From Anaerolineae bacterium (GTDB lineage Bacteria; Chloroflexota; Anaerolineae; Aggregatilineales; Phototrophicaceae), in assembly GCA_022823165.1 (NCBI GenBank), contig JAJDXR010000052.1, forward strand, positions 29,354-93,353: DNA of 64,000 nucleotides, written 5' to 3'. Shown here piece by piece: positions 25,979 to 34,112 of the stretch. Made by a program: the position numbers and the translations under genes. Every line of letters starts with the position of its first letter. The stretch's first letter is position 1. The notes beneath the pieces are model-generated. The model saw nothing but the letters and a program-made list of their open reading frames with translations. It did no database searches and was not told where the DNA came from.

Positions 25979-27070
25979 TCAAATCAGCAACTCGCCGTTA
26001 TTTAATACCAACTGATCGTCAACGTATACAGCGCCGCCCACGTGCAAATCCTTGACCAAATCCCAGTGTATGCTCGATTGATTAACTCCGCCACAATCGG
26101 GATAAGCCCGCCCCAGCGCGATATGGACCGTGCCGCCGATTTTTTCATCATAAAGTATATCGCCGCAAAAGCGGTTGATGTGCCGATTCAAACCAAACGC
26201 AAACTCGCCCAGGCGGCTGGCGCCCGCGTCGGTCCGCAGGATGCGCTGGAGATAATCGTCATTGCTGGAGGCGCTGGCGGCGATTAGCTCGCCCTCTCGC
26301 CATTCCAGGCGGATGTCCCGCATCGTAACGCCACCGAGGACGCCGGGCAGGTCGAAGTGGATCACACCTTCGACCGTGCTCGTGACCGGCGCGGTATAGA
26401 TCTCGCCATCCGGCAGGTTGATTCTGCCGTCACAGACGACCCAGCCGCGCCCGGCCACCGAAAAGCTCAAATCAGTCTCATCGCCGGCCCTGATGCGCGC
26501 CGTCTGCGCGCCGCGCAGCTGGTCCGCCAGCGTCCGCCAACCGACCGCTTTGGCATCGTAATCGAGCAAACAAGCGGCGAAGAACATGTCCTGCAGCGTG
26601 GCCAGATCGACCCCTGCGCCCCGCGCCAGCGTTTCGTCAGGCACGCGAACCAGGCACCAGCGCGTCTTCCGCCAGCGCTGTGCCGAGATCGCTCCCTGCG
26701 CCGCCTGGTTGGCCGACAGGGCAGCAGCGGGAATGTCGCTCAAATCGCCGAGCGCATTTGCGCCACGCAAACCGAAATAAACATCAGCCCACTCCATGCC
26801 GTAGGACTCTATCTCGGGCGTCCAGGCCAGCTGGCGCTGATCGCCGTGCCGCAGCAGCGAGCGGCGCAGCTCAGCGGAGAGGAATTGCGCCTGCGGCAAG
26901 GCGCCGGCTTTGATGCAGGCTGCGTATAGCGCATGCGTCAGCGGCGCGGTCTCGACGCCGCCCATGGCGATCATGACGCGCTCGCCCGCTTGCAGCGCCG
27001 TCGAATGCTCAACCAGCACGTTGGCCACCTGCGCCCAGCGCGGGTCACTGATTTCAGTCGCCGCGGACAT
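25979..27070 (-). CDS. M29-family (thermophilic) aminopeptidase
   Basis: About 363 residues. The C-terminal half carries the family's metal region: GEFAFGLNRHINRFCGDILYDEKIGGTVHIALGRAYPDCGG followed by SIHWDLVKDL, with the usual Glu/His/Asp ligands. The N-terminal domain is diverged. The ATG at 27070 overlaps the end of the BtpA-like gene by 17 bp, so the two are coupled. An aminopeptidase in a sugar operon is odd and may point to glycopeptide, amino-sugar or other conjugates as substrate. Confidence 0.8.
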   Translation of the reverse strand: MSAATEISDPRWAQVANVLVEHSTALQAGERVMIAMGGVETAPLTHALYAACIKAGALPQAQFLSAELRRSLLRHGDQRQLAWTPEIESYGMEWADVYFGLRGANALGDLSDIPAAALSANQAAQGAISAQRWRKTRWCLVRVPDETLARGAGVDLATLQDMFFAACLLDYDAKAVGWRTLADQLRGAQTARIRAGDETDLSFSVAGRGWVVCDGRINLPDGEIYTAPVTSTVEGVIHFDLPGVLGGVTMRDIRLEWREGELIAASASSNDDYLQRILRTDAGASRLGEFAFGLNRHINRFCGDILYDEKIGGTVHIALGRAYPDCGGVNQSSIHWDLVKDLHVGGAVYVDDQLVLNNGELLI

Positions 27071-27863
27071 TTCTGGCGATGCGCATGAAGTCACGCACGC
27101 GCTCGACATCGACTTCATTCCAGATCTGACCATCGCGCTTGAAAGCGGTGCCGGTGACCGTGCCATCGGCGATGGCGAGCGTATCGGCCAGGTTATCAAC
27201 ATTCACGCCGGTATTGGCGAAGACGGGCGTCTCGGGCACGGCCGCTTTAACCAGCCGCAGCGTCTCGCCCGAGGTCTCGGCGCCGGCGGTCAGACCGGAG
27301 ACGCAGAGGGCGTCCGGCCCCGCCACAAAGACCGTCGACTTGGCGATATCGACCACGTTGCGGTTGGACAGGTAGACGGCCGATTCGGGCACAATGTTAA
27401 AGAGCAGCTTGATATGCGCGCCGCCGACCGCGTACCGATGGCGGATGACCGCGCCGCAATTGGTATCCCAGAGTCCGTAGTCGCTGGCGTAGACGCCTGT
27501 GAATATCTCGCGGACGAAGCTGGCGCCAGTCGCGACCGCCACGTCAATCGAAGCGGCCGGATCCCAGAGCACGTTGACGCCGTAGGGCCGGTCGATCTCG
27601 GGGCGCAGCTCGGCGATGATGCGCGCCATGCAGGCCACGGTGATGGGCTCGACTTTGGTGAGGTAGGGCAGGCTGGCTTCGTTGGAGAACATGACCGCAT
27701 CCACGCCGCCTTCTTGCAGGGCGCGCAGGTCAGCGCGGGCGGCTGAGACGACGGCGTCCAGTCCGCCGGCGGGGTCGTAGCCGGGGTCGCCGGGCAGCGC
27801 GCGCAGGTGGCACATGGCGATGATGGGCTTGCGACTGTGGAAGTGGGAATATAGCCAGGACAT
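27054..27863 (-). CDS. BtpA/SgcQ-family protein
   Basis: A 269-residue TIM-barrel protein of the BtpA/SgcQ family: MCHLRALPGDPGYDP at the N-terminus, YGVNVLWDPAASIDVAVATGASFVRE in the middle and GTAFKRDGQIWNEVDVERV near the end. BtpA affects photosystem I stability in cyanobacteria; SgcQ is in a sugar operon of E. coli. Here it heads a sugar-transport operon, so an SgcQ-like metabolic role is likelier. The ATG at 27863 is 6 bases after a TATACT -10, so the mRNA is probably leaderless. Confidence 0.8.
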   Translation of the reverse strand: MSWLYSHFHSRKPIIAMCHLRALPGDPGYDPAGGLDAVVSAARADLRALQEGGVDAVMFSNEASLPYLTKVEPITVACMARIIAELRPEIDRPYGVNVLWDPAASIDVAVATGASFVREIFTGVYASDYGLWDTNCGAVIRHRYAVGGAHIKLLFNIVPESAVYLSNRNVVDIAKSTVFVAGPDALCVSGLTAGAETSGETLRLVKAAVPETPVFANTGVNVDNLADTLAIADGTVTGTAFKRDGQIWNEVDVERVRDFMRIARNVRGD

Positions 27864-27869
27864 GGAGGG

Positions 27870-27878
27870 AGTATAGCA
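27870..27878 (-). promoter_or_regulatory. Extended -10 promoter placing the start at the AUG of the BtpA-like gene
   Basis: TGCTATACT on the minus strand is a near-consensus extended -10. Six bases separate it from the ATG at 27863, so transcription should begin at or within a base of the start codon. No SD-like sequence could be in such an mRNA. Confidence 0.5.
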
Positions 27879-27910
27879 TGGGGGTGGGGGTGTTGGCGAA
27901 GAGGACATAG

Positions 27911-28039
27911 TTGACCGATACTAGCCGTCGCACTAAAAGCGGCATCCTCGCACTACTGCCGACACATGATGAGTTACCGTTGATGCTAGACGATAGCAAG
28001 TTAGAACATTTAGAATCAGATGTAGTTAGCTTAACGTAG
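27911..28039 (+). CDS. Possible 42-residue protein
   Basis: A short frame starting with TTG, preceded by AGAGGA 6 bases upstream, lying in the AT-richer island. It reads like real protein (KSGILALLPTHDELPLMLDD near its middle) with an acidic C-terminus and codon use like the adjacent helicase. It is divergent from the BtpA-like gene and convergent with the helicase gene. Too short to classify; it may be the rest of an acquired cassette or chance. Confidence 0.3.
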   Translation: MTDTSRRTKSGILALLPTHDELPLMLDDSKLEHLESDVVSLT

Positions 28040-28059
28040 CGAAAGCAAGTGCTCGCCAA

Positions 28060-29988
28060 TCACGTTTCTAGGAATTCCGATCCAGATATTGGATCTGGCC
28101 GGTTTGGCCCAAGCTCCTTAATGAATCGCGAAGTTACTGTTGTAACGTAGTAGTAGCTTGCGTTGGCTACTTTGATGCCCATTGAATATGCTTCCTTTGT
28201 TGGCACTCTGTTTACACTGGAGAGAATCAACTGTTTCCGCACTCGTGTTATAGCTACATAAAACAGTCGTCTTTGCTCTTCCAAGTCCTGAAGCTTCTTT
28301 TGCTGACCTTTGGCTTTCGACCTTGACGGAATTAGCCCTTCTACACATCCAAGGACAATCACCAAGTCAGCGGTCAATCCTTTTGATTTATGAAGGCTCA
28401 TTATGCGCACATATTCTACGTCTGTCGGTAGCTCAGGTTGGGTAATCTTCGTTCGAAGACGTTCAAGAATACTTGAGGCGCTCTCTTCTGGTTCAATGCC
28501 TTCAGCCATTGAATCCCTTATTTGTTCGAATTCGGACACACCCGCTGGGAATAGAGCGTCAAACAAATCCTCGCCTTCAAGTGAGGACAGGCCTGCAAGC
28601 CTATCCCGTAATTCATTAAGTCGTTTCTCTATCCATGACCCATGCTTCAGGTTGAGCTTCCCTGTTCGAATATCCTCCAACACGTCCGGCAAAGACCTAT
28701 TCTCTTGAGCACACAGAACTAGGATACGCTTCCATGCCGTTGCCCGCAGATTGGAGCTTCCGAACCCACACCAACAGCGCAGCGCTACGTAATCATTTGG
28801 ATCAGCAATCAGCGTCAGCAGCGTATACGATTCTTGAGCTTGACATTTCGACTTATCCTTTGGATCACCATGTAGAGCATCTTCACTAAAGAAGCTGTGT
28901 GCCTCAATGCCTACGTCAGATAGCGACTTTCTAACACCGTGTCCGATAGTTCGGCGAGGAGAAAGAACCAGTATTTTTCCGGGATCGAAGTTGAACTGCT
29001 GTATTGATCTCTTTATGTATTGCGCCATCCCGTCTGCTTCCTTCTGAGCGTTCTCCCATTGAACTATGCTCACATCCGCACTTTTCATTAGCGGGTCCGC
29101 AACTAAATCCCGATCGATTCGCAGTTCATTGTGTGATATAAGTTCATTGGCCATTTGTACAATGTTTGATGGACATCGACGGCAATCGGAAAGTATATGA
29201 TCTTCCGTATCAATGTAATTCTCGTCAAAATTGGTTATGCCCTTCGGATGCGCATGCTTGAACGAATAAATCGATTGGTTCTCATCACCAATTACAGCAA
29301 TATTTGACAACTTCGATACAAGTGCAATGAACTCCTGCTCAGCTTGGTTCAGATCTTGGTATTCGTCGACCAGAACATGCGTATATGATTTACGCTCCGG
29401 ACTGGCTGGATTATCTCGCAGAAATCCGTGCGCTTCAGGCACTAGTTCCTCAATAAGCATAGCTTCGTGAACCGTAAGCCACTTCTTTAGGTGCTTTTCG
29501 AAATCCTTGTCGCGAGGATCGTCGGGACTACTTGGCACTTCACCCCAGTTACGTGCCCATCCATCTGCGAAGGCCAGAAGTTGGTCCTCCAGGTCTTTTA
29601 TTGACCACGAAAGAACGAGCTTCAGGTCTTGAAGCATGAACTTTTTTTCGAAATTCATAAGTGGTCGAGGGTTACGCCCTGTGACTTCAAGAACATTGTT
29701 CCGGCCGAGAATGCGACGACACAGTGCGTGTACAGTCGTACAATCAACCTGTTTTGCTCCTTCAACTTCCATGCTTTCCAATTCGTTCTGTAGATCCATT
29801 GCAGCTGTCCGGGCAAATGTCGTGACCAATATGCTTTTTGGATCAACACCGTCTTGTAGCAAGCGAGCCACACGCATTTTGAGAGAATATGTTTTTCCCG
29901 TACCCGGTCCGGCTAATACACGAAGCGAGGGAGCTTTGGATTCTGCTATAAGAGTCGCCGGTTCTTTTTCAGAGTTTGGAGGCAACAT
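28060..29988 (-). CDS. UvrD/Rep-family (SF1A) helicase in an AT-richer island
   Basis: A 642-residue ATP-dependent DNA helicase. Walker A LRVLAGPGTGKTYSL is at ~23-37, motif II LVDEYQDLNQAEQEF at ~210, GDENQSIYSFKHA is motif III, and motifs V/VI are SLHKSKGLTADLVIVLG and RRLFYVAITRVRKQL. It lacks the long C-terminal extension of full-length UvrD (about 720 residues) and any nuclease domain. AAGGAG precedes the ATG. Its base composition is clearly AT-richer than the flanking genes, which indicates recent transfer. Orphan relatives of this size occur next to phage-defence nucleases, but no nuclease partner is here. Confidence 0.85.
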   Translation of the reverse strand: MLPPNSEKEPATLIAESKAPSLRVLAGPGTGKTYSLKMRVARLLQDGVDPKSILVTTFARTAAMDLQNELESMEVEGAKQVDCTTVHALCRRILGRNNVLEVTGRNPRPLMNFEKKFMLQDLKLVLSWSIKDLEDQLLAFADGWARNWGEVPSSPDDPRDKDFEKHLKKWLTVHEAMLIEELVPEAHGFLRDNPASPERKSYTHVLVDEYQDLNQAEQEFIALVSKLSNIAVIGDENQSIYSFKHAHPKGITNFDENYIDTEDHILSDCRRCPSNIVQMANELISHNELRIDRDLVADPLMKSADVSIVQWENAQKEADGMAQYIKRSIQQFNFDPGKILVLSPRRTIGHGVRKSLSDVGIEAHSFFSEDALHGDPKDKSKCQAQESYTLLTLIADPNDYVALRCWCGFGSSNLRATAWKRILVLCAQENRSLPDVLEDIRTGKLNLKHGSWIEKRLNELRDRLAGLSSLEGEDLFDALFPAGVSEFEQIRDSMAEGIEPEESASSILERLRTKITQPELPTDVEYVRIMSLHKSKGLTADLVIVLGCVEGLIPSRSKAKGQQKKLQDLEEQRRLFYVAITRVRKQLILSSVNRVPTKEAYSMGIKVANASYYYVTTVTSRFIKELGPNRPDPISGSEFLET

Positions 29989-30043
29989 TGTCTCTCCTTG
30001 AAGTCTGTTAACCTGTAATTCGGCAGCTGCACTGACGTATACG

Positions 30044-30051
30044 ATTATACA
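30044..30051 (-). promoter_or_regulatory. -10 element of the helicase gene inside the metG stop
   Basis: TGTATAAT on the minus strand, 56 bp before the helicase ATG; the TAA stop of metG is part of it. It could give the acquired gene its own transcription start. Confidence 0.4.
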
Positions 30052-31856
30052 ATCTCACCCTCCACCCGCTCCCGACCCAGATACTGACGCTCCTGCTCGA
30101 CGATCTCCGGATCCAGCTTCACAAACAGCGGACTCGGCGCGCGCAGCCGCTGCCCCGGCGCCAGCTCGCTCCGCTCCCACTCCCCAATCGCGCCGCTCCC
30201 ATCGTACACCAGCGCCAGATGATCGCGCGTCTCCTCGCTGTAATTCTCGATTGTCAGCTCGCCAAAGAGCTGACCCTCATAGCCCAGCATCTCGTGCACT
30301 TGCTGCGAGCTGAAAGGAACAAAAGGCGCGAAGAGCACTTTCAAATTGTCGATGCAGCGCAGGGCTGTGTAGACCGAGCGGGCGGCATCGGCCCGGTCGG
30401 GCTTGAGGGTCTTCCAGGGTTCGCGCTCGTTGAGCCAGGCGTTGACCTCGCGCGCCAGCGACAGCGTCTCTTCCAGCGCGTCTTTGAGGCGCACCGCCTC
30501 CAGCAGCGCGCCGACCGTCTCGAAGCCGGCTTCGGTCGCCGCGATGATGGCCTCGTCAGCGGCGGTCAGTTGGTCGTACTGCGGGACCGTGCCCTCGAAG
30601 CGCTTGAAGGCGAAACCAAGCATACGATTCACCAGATTGCCCCAGGCCGCCAGCAATTCGTTATTGACGCGCGCCAGGAAACCCTCCCAGGAGAAGTCGC
30701 TGTCCTGGCGTTCCGGGAAAGTGCGCGCCACGTAGAAGCGCAGGGCATCGGCTTGGTAACGCTCGAGCAAATCGGGCAGCCAGACCGCCCAATTGCGTGA
30801 AGTCGAGAATTGCTCGCCCTCGATATTCATGAATTCGTTGGCGGGCACATCGTAGGGCAGTTGCAGCGGGACATCGCCGTAAGTCGGGTCGTCCTCGTTG
30901 TAGATGCCGTTGATGCCCAGCAGCTCGGCTTGCCAGATGATGGTGTGGAAGGGGATATTGTCCTTGCCGATGAAGTTGTAGATCTTGGCCTCGCGGTTGT
31001 ACCACCACTTTTTCCAGGCGTCGGGCTGGCCGATATTCTTGGCCCATTCGATGCTGGCGGTGAAATAACCCATGACCGCGTCAAACCAGACGTAGAGGCG
31101 TTTGTCCTCCCAGCCCTCCAGCGGTACGCGGATGCCCCAGTCGATATCGCGAGTGATGGGTCGGCCGCGCAGCCCGCCTTTGACGAAATTCTGGCTGAAG
31201 GTGCTGACGTTGGGGCGCCAGTGATGCTCGTGCTCGGAGAGGTACTCGAGGATCTGCTCGGTGAAGGCGGCCAGGTCCAGGAAATAGTGCTCGGAATCGC
31301 GCTTGATGAGCTTTTCGGCGGGATTGTTGCGGCTGCGCGGGTCGATGAGCTGCACCGCATCCATCAGGTTGCCGCAATTCTCGCATTGGTCGCCGCGGGC
31401 GTGCGGATACTTGCAGATATAGCAGGTCCCTTCCACGTAGCGATCGGGCAGGAAGCGTTTCTCGCTTTCGCTGTAAAGCAGGGTCTGCCGTTCTTTGTAA
31501 AGGAAGCCGCGCTGCAGCAAGAGCGTGAAGATGTCCTGCGCCACCTGATGATGATTCTCGGTGTCAGTATGCGTGAAGAGGTCGTAGCTGACGCCGACTT
31601 TCTGCTGCGTCTGCAGGAAGCGCTTGTGATAATGCTCGAAGACCGCGCGCGGGGAGAGGCCGCGTTTATCCGCCTCGACCGTGATGGGCGTGCCGTGGCT
31701 GTCCGAGCCGCTGACCATCAGCACATGGTTGCCGCGCAGGCGATGGTAGCGGGCGAAGATATCGGCGGGCAGGTAAGCGCCGGCCAAATGGCCGATATGC
31801 AGGTCGCCATTGGCATAGGGCCAAGCCACCGACACATGAATATACTCTGCTGGCAT
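30045..31856 (-). CDS. metG: Methionyl-tRNA synthetase
   Basis: Charges tRNA-Met with methionine. The HIGH signature is in SVAWPYANGDLHIGHLAGAY at the N-terminus, the zinc knuckle is CYICKYPHARGDQCENCGN near residue 145, and the KMSKS loop is the variant QFSTSRNW near residue 345. At 603 residues it ends after the anticodon-binding domain and has no C-terminal tRNA-binding (EMAP) domain. The ATG at 31856 has AGGAG 9 bases upstream. A 165-nt leader with a terminator and Met-rich leader ORF precedes it. Confidence 0.96.
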   Translation of the reverse strand: MPAEYIHVSVAWPYANGDLHIGHLAGAYLPADIFARYHRLRGNHVLMVSGSDSHGTPITVEADKRGLSPRAVFEHYHKRFLQTQQKVGVSYDLFTHTDTENHHQVAQDIFTLLLQRGFLYKERQTLLYSESEKRFLPDRYVEGTCYICKYPHARGDQCENCGNLMDAVQLIDPRSRNNPAEKLIKRDSEHYFLDLAAFTEQILEYLSEHEHHWRPNVSTFSQNFVKGGLRGRPITRDIDWGIRVPLEGWEDKRLYVWFDAVMGYFTASIEWAKNIGQPDAWKKWWYNREAKIYNFIGKDNIPFHTIIWQAELLGINGIYNEDDPTYGDVPLQLPYDVPANEFMNIEGEQFSTSRNWAVWLPDLLERYQADALRFYVARTFPERQDSDFSWEGFLARVNNELLAAWGNLVNRMLGFAFKRFEGTVPQYDQLTAADEAIIAATEAGFETVGALLEAVRLKDALEETLSLAREVNAWLNEREPWKTLKPDRADAARSVYTALRCIDNLKVLFAPFVPFSSQQVHEMLGYEGQLFGELTIENYSEETRDHLALVYDGSGAIGEWERSELAPGQRLRAPSPLFVKLDPEIVEQERQYLGRERVEGEIV

Positions 31857-31888
31857 AGTCAAATACTCCTGGTTGCTTTCACTGCAAC

Positions 31889-31916
31889 AAAAAAACCGCC
31901 TGTCGCTGACAGACGG
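31889..31916 (-). terminator. Rho-independent terminator (attenuator) before metG
   Basis: Minus-strand CCGTCTGTC - AGC - GACAGGCGG forms a 9-bp stem (one G-U) with a 3-nt loop, followed at once by seven T. It lies 33 bases before the metG ATG, inside the transcript, so it must be a conditional terminator unless metG has another promoter. Confidence 0.85.
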
Positions 31917-31940
31917 TGTTGAGTTTGAATTGAGTGCTGC

Positions 31941-32021
31941 CTAGGCGCGCCGCAACAGCCGTCTGTCCGTATGGAGCGGAGGCATCCGCATAGGCGTGGC
32001 TAAGGACTCATAGCAACTCAT
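31941..32021 (-). CDS. Candidate Met-containing leader peptide of metG
   Basis: A 26-codon ORF (begins MSCYESL, stop TAG at 31943-31941) in the metG leader. Codons 11 and 13 are AUG, only one codon apart. Codons 19-21 (GAC AGA CGG, 31967-31959) are exactly complementary to the 5' arm of the terminator (31916-31908), so they can form an antiterminator. With ribosomes stalled at codon 11 or 13 the antiterminator stays free; ribosomes that pass would mask it. No SD is present, but the promoter places transcription start at the AUG, so initiation would be leaderless. Confidence 0.6.
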   Translation of the reverse strand: MSCYESLATPMRMPPLHTDRRLLRRA

Positions 32022-32027
32022 CGCGCG

Positions 32028-32057
32028 AGTGTAACATGAGAGGCAAATTGGCGTCAA
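32028..32057 (-). promoter_or_regulatory. metG: metG leader promoter (-35 TTGACG, extended -10 TGTTACACT)
   Basis: TTGACG (32057-32052), 18-bp spacer, TACACT (32033-32028) with TG one base before it. Six bases separate the -10 from the ATG at 32021, so the expected transcription start is on or next to that ATG. Confidence 0.65.
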
Positions 32058-32325
32058 GCGGTCGCCAGCGCGGCAGAGCGCAATCGCTTCAGATTACTCT
32101 TGCCGCCGAGGACACAGAGTAATTTAGATTCCTTAATGGCAGCGACAGAAGTCAAAAATAAAATGGCGGAAAAAATCGCGCGAGCATCGAAACAAAATTG
32201 AAACCTCTGCGCCCTCAAAACAACTCGGTGTACTCTGTGGCAAATATGAGATCTGCACTATAATTCGCGCCGCTTGCCGACGTGGGCAAGGCATAAACGG
32301 CGAATCCCGAAAAGAGCGCAGGGCA
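32058..32325. repeat. Partial composite CTCTGTG repeat and promoter of next gene
   Basis: From about 32100 to 32250 the gap carries blocks also found in the larger repeats at 43.2 and 54.4 kb: GAGGACACAGAG, AATGGCAGCGACAG, CTCTGCGCCCTCAAAAC and CTCGGTGTACTCTGTGGCAAA. A TATAAT hexamer at 32259-32264 directly abuts the repeat and probably starts the message for the TPR-like protein gene. Confidence 0.5.
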
Positions 32326-33441
32326 TTGACGAGCAATCAGCCGCAAGTGACCAACCTCCGCCAGCGGCAGCGCGGGCGAGCCGCCAGCTGTCTGCTCTGG
32401 TCGGCGGCGTCGACAATGTTTCTGCTGATAGCCGCTGCGGTTGTCATAGCGGCTGCCTACGCCGGCTGGGACACGGGGGTCGAAGCGGCGAAAGCCAAGT
32501 CCACCGGCACGGTCGCGGCTGAGCAGCGGCAGCAGTGTCAGCGCATTCCCGCCGATCTGGCCGCGGGCAACTTTGACCTGGCCAAAACGCGAATCGAGTC
32601 GCTGCGCGCGACCATGCCGGCGCCGGATTGTCTGCCGCCGCTGCTGCCCACGGCCACGGCGGCCTACCTGCTGGCTCAGCCCAGCCCCACGGCGCTCCCC
32701 ACGCTGACGGCGACCAAGCTCGCGCCAACCGCCACGCTGCCCCCGCCGGCGATGTCATCAGCCACGCCGAGCGACAACGAGAGCGGCTGGGCATACGATC
32801 TTGACGCGCTGCTGGCTGAAGCGCGGGCGGATTTGGCAGCGCGTGACTTTTCGGCGGCGATTGATACGCTGGAAGCGATCATTGGCATTGACGACAATTT
32901 CAATCGAGAGCAGGCGCGCGGCCTGGCGCTGGAGGCGCTCTCGGCGCAAGCTTTACTGCTCTATCGCCAGGGCAAACTGTCGGAAGCCATCGTACTGACG
33001 GATCGCGCCGAGGTATACGGCGACATCGGCGAGCTGAATTACGAGCGTTATGTCGCCGAACAATACTTGACGGGACAGCGCTACAAAACCACCAACCCGG
33101 CCTTGGCTGTACTTCGCTTCAACGAGGTGTATTTTCAGCACAATTCGAATTACATGAACGGGCAAGTGGTCGGCGAATTGCAAGACGCGCTGCGTTATTA
33201 TGGCGACGCGCTGGCGCTGCAAGGAGACGCCTGCCAAGCCCGGGATCAATACGCGGCTGCGCTGGAGCTCTACCCCAATTTCAGTCCGGTCAGCCGCGGC
33301 GAATTGACGGCGAAGCAGCAGCAGTCCGCGCTGGCTTGCGGCGACCCAGCGCCGGCTCCGGGCCAGAACGGGAACGGTCAATCAGGCGAGGCGCCGCAAG
33401 CGATTGGCGTACGCGCGCCCACCAACAATCAGTCGGGATAG
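32326..33441 (+). CDS. Membrane-anchored TPR-like protein of unknown function
   Basis: A 371-residue protein starting with TTG. One membrane segment (STMFLLIAAAVVIAAAYAGW, ~29-48), then a Cys-containing region, a Pro/Thr/Ala-rich linker (~105-145), and TPR-like helical pairs from ~155 (ALLAEARADLAARDFSAAIDTLEAIIGIDD, LYRQGKLSEAIVLTDRAEVYG, DACQARDQYAAALELYPNFSPV). The C-terminus is low-complexity. The helices should face outside the membrane. Similar N-terminal-anchor plus TPR proteins are frequent in Chloroflexota. Function unknown. Confidence 0.75.
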   Translation: MTSNQPQVTNLRQRQRGRAASCLLWSAASTMFLLIAAAVVIAAAYAGWDTGVEAAKAKSTGTVAAEQRQQCQRIPADLAAGNFDLAKTRIESLRATMPAPDCLPPLLPTATAAYLLAQPSPTALPTLTATKLAPTATLPPPAMSSATPSDNESGWAYDLDALLAEARADLAARDFSAAIDTLEAIIGIDDNFNREQARGLALEALSAQALLLYRQGKLSEAIVLTDRAEVYGDIGELNYERYVAEQYLTGQRYKTTNPALAVLRFNEVYFQHNSNYMNGQVVGELQDALRYYGDALALQGDACQARDQYAAALELYPNFSPVSRGELTAKQQQSALACGDPAPAPGQNGNGQSGEAPQAIGVRAPTNNQSG

Positions 33442-33665
33442 ACTGGCCAGCCTCAAGACTGCAAATCCCGACGGAGTGGTAATTATCGTGGAATTAATTC
33501 CCTCTGCGAACACGACGCAAGTTTTTTCACCGCAGAGAACACAGAAGTAACATCAAATATGTCCTGCTTCTCATTACTTTGTTGGTTCTACTGAGGTCGC
33601 GGAGATTATTCAATTCCTGGCGGAGTTATCAAGTCCGCGAACGTAACCGCTATCGGAGAGGAGCG
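33442..33665. repeat. Inverted copy of the composite repeat
   Basis: TTTTTTCACCGCAGAGAACACAG lies near 33522-33544 and, about 75 bp on, GCGGAGTTATCAAGTCCGCG (33622-33641), the reverse complement of the CGGACTTGATAACTCCGC block seen at 16.8, 43.2 and 54.4 kb. No gene is seen. Confidence 0.5.
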
Positions 33666-34112
33666 CTAAATTGGCGGCTGCGGCATAGCGAGCCCCTCCA
33701 ATTCGGCTTCGTGGCCCAACTGGCGCAGCGCCAGCACCGCGGCGTCACGGGTCTTGTCGCGGCTGCTATCGGCGAAATCCAGCAGGGCCTCCACTGCGCG
33801 CGGATCGCCGATTTTTCCCAAGGCTTGCGCGGCGTGATAAGGCGTGAGGAAGCCGGGAGCGTCCAGGGCGCGAATCAAGTGGGGGACGGCGCGGTCATCC
33901 TTTAGTTTGCCCAGCATCAGCGCGGCGCGGCCACGTACTATCAAGTCTTCCTGGCTGTTGTCTACAATGCTGATCAGCGTACGAACAGCCTGGTCGCCGC
34001 CGACCATGCCCAATTTCATCACCGCTGTTCGCCGCCGGTCTTTGTTGACGTCCCGTAATTCGGAGAGGATAGTTCGTACTTTGCTGTCACTTTGCGAGTC
34101 AGCCATCGGCAT
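33666..34112 (-). CDS. HEAT-repeat protein
   Basis: 148 residues made of about four HEAT/PBS-lyase-type helical pairs: DVNKDRRRTAVMKLGMVGGDQAVRTLISIVD, LIVRGRAALMLGKLKDDRAVPHLIRALD, TPYHAAQALGKIGDPRAVEALLDFADS, DKTRDAAVLALRQLGHEAELEG. Such proteins are protein-binding scaffolds or bilin-lyase relatives. A second ATG at 34106 has better SD spacing. No catalytic residues; partner unknown. Confidence 0.85.
   Translation of the reverse strand: MPMADSQSDSKVRTILSELRDVNKDRRRTAVMKLGMVGGDQAVRTLISIVDNSQEDLIVRGRAALMLGKLKDDRAVPHLIRALDAPGFLTPYHAAQALGKIGDPRAVEALLDFADSSRDKTRDAAVLALRQLGHEAELEGLAMPQPPI

Noticed and set aside
27730..28059. Minus-strand 109-codon ORF before the BtpA-like gene
   Set aside because: Most of it is out-of-frame BtpA-like sequence; the BtpA frame itself has its own promoter and ATG.
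31857..32021. T-box or SAM riboswitch reading of the metG leader
   Set aside because: No T-box TGGNACCGCG sequence and no SAM-I consensus elements; the leader ORF explains the pairings better.
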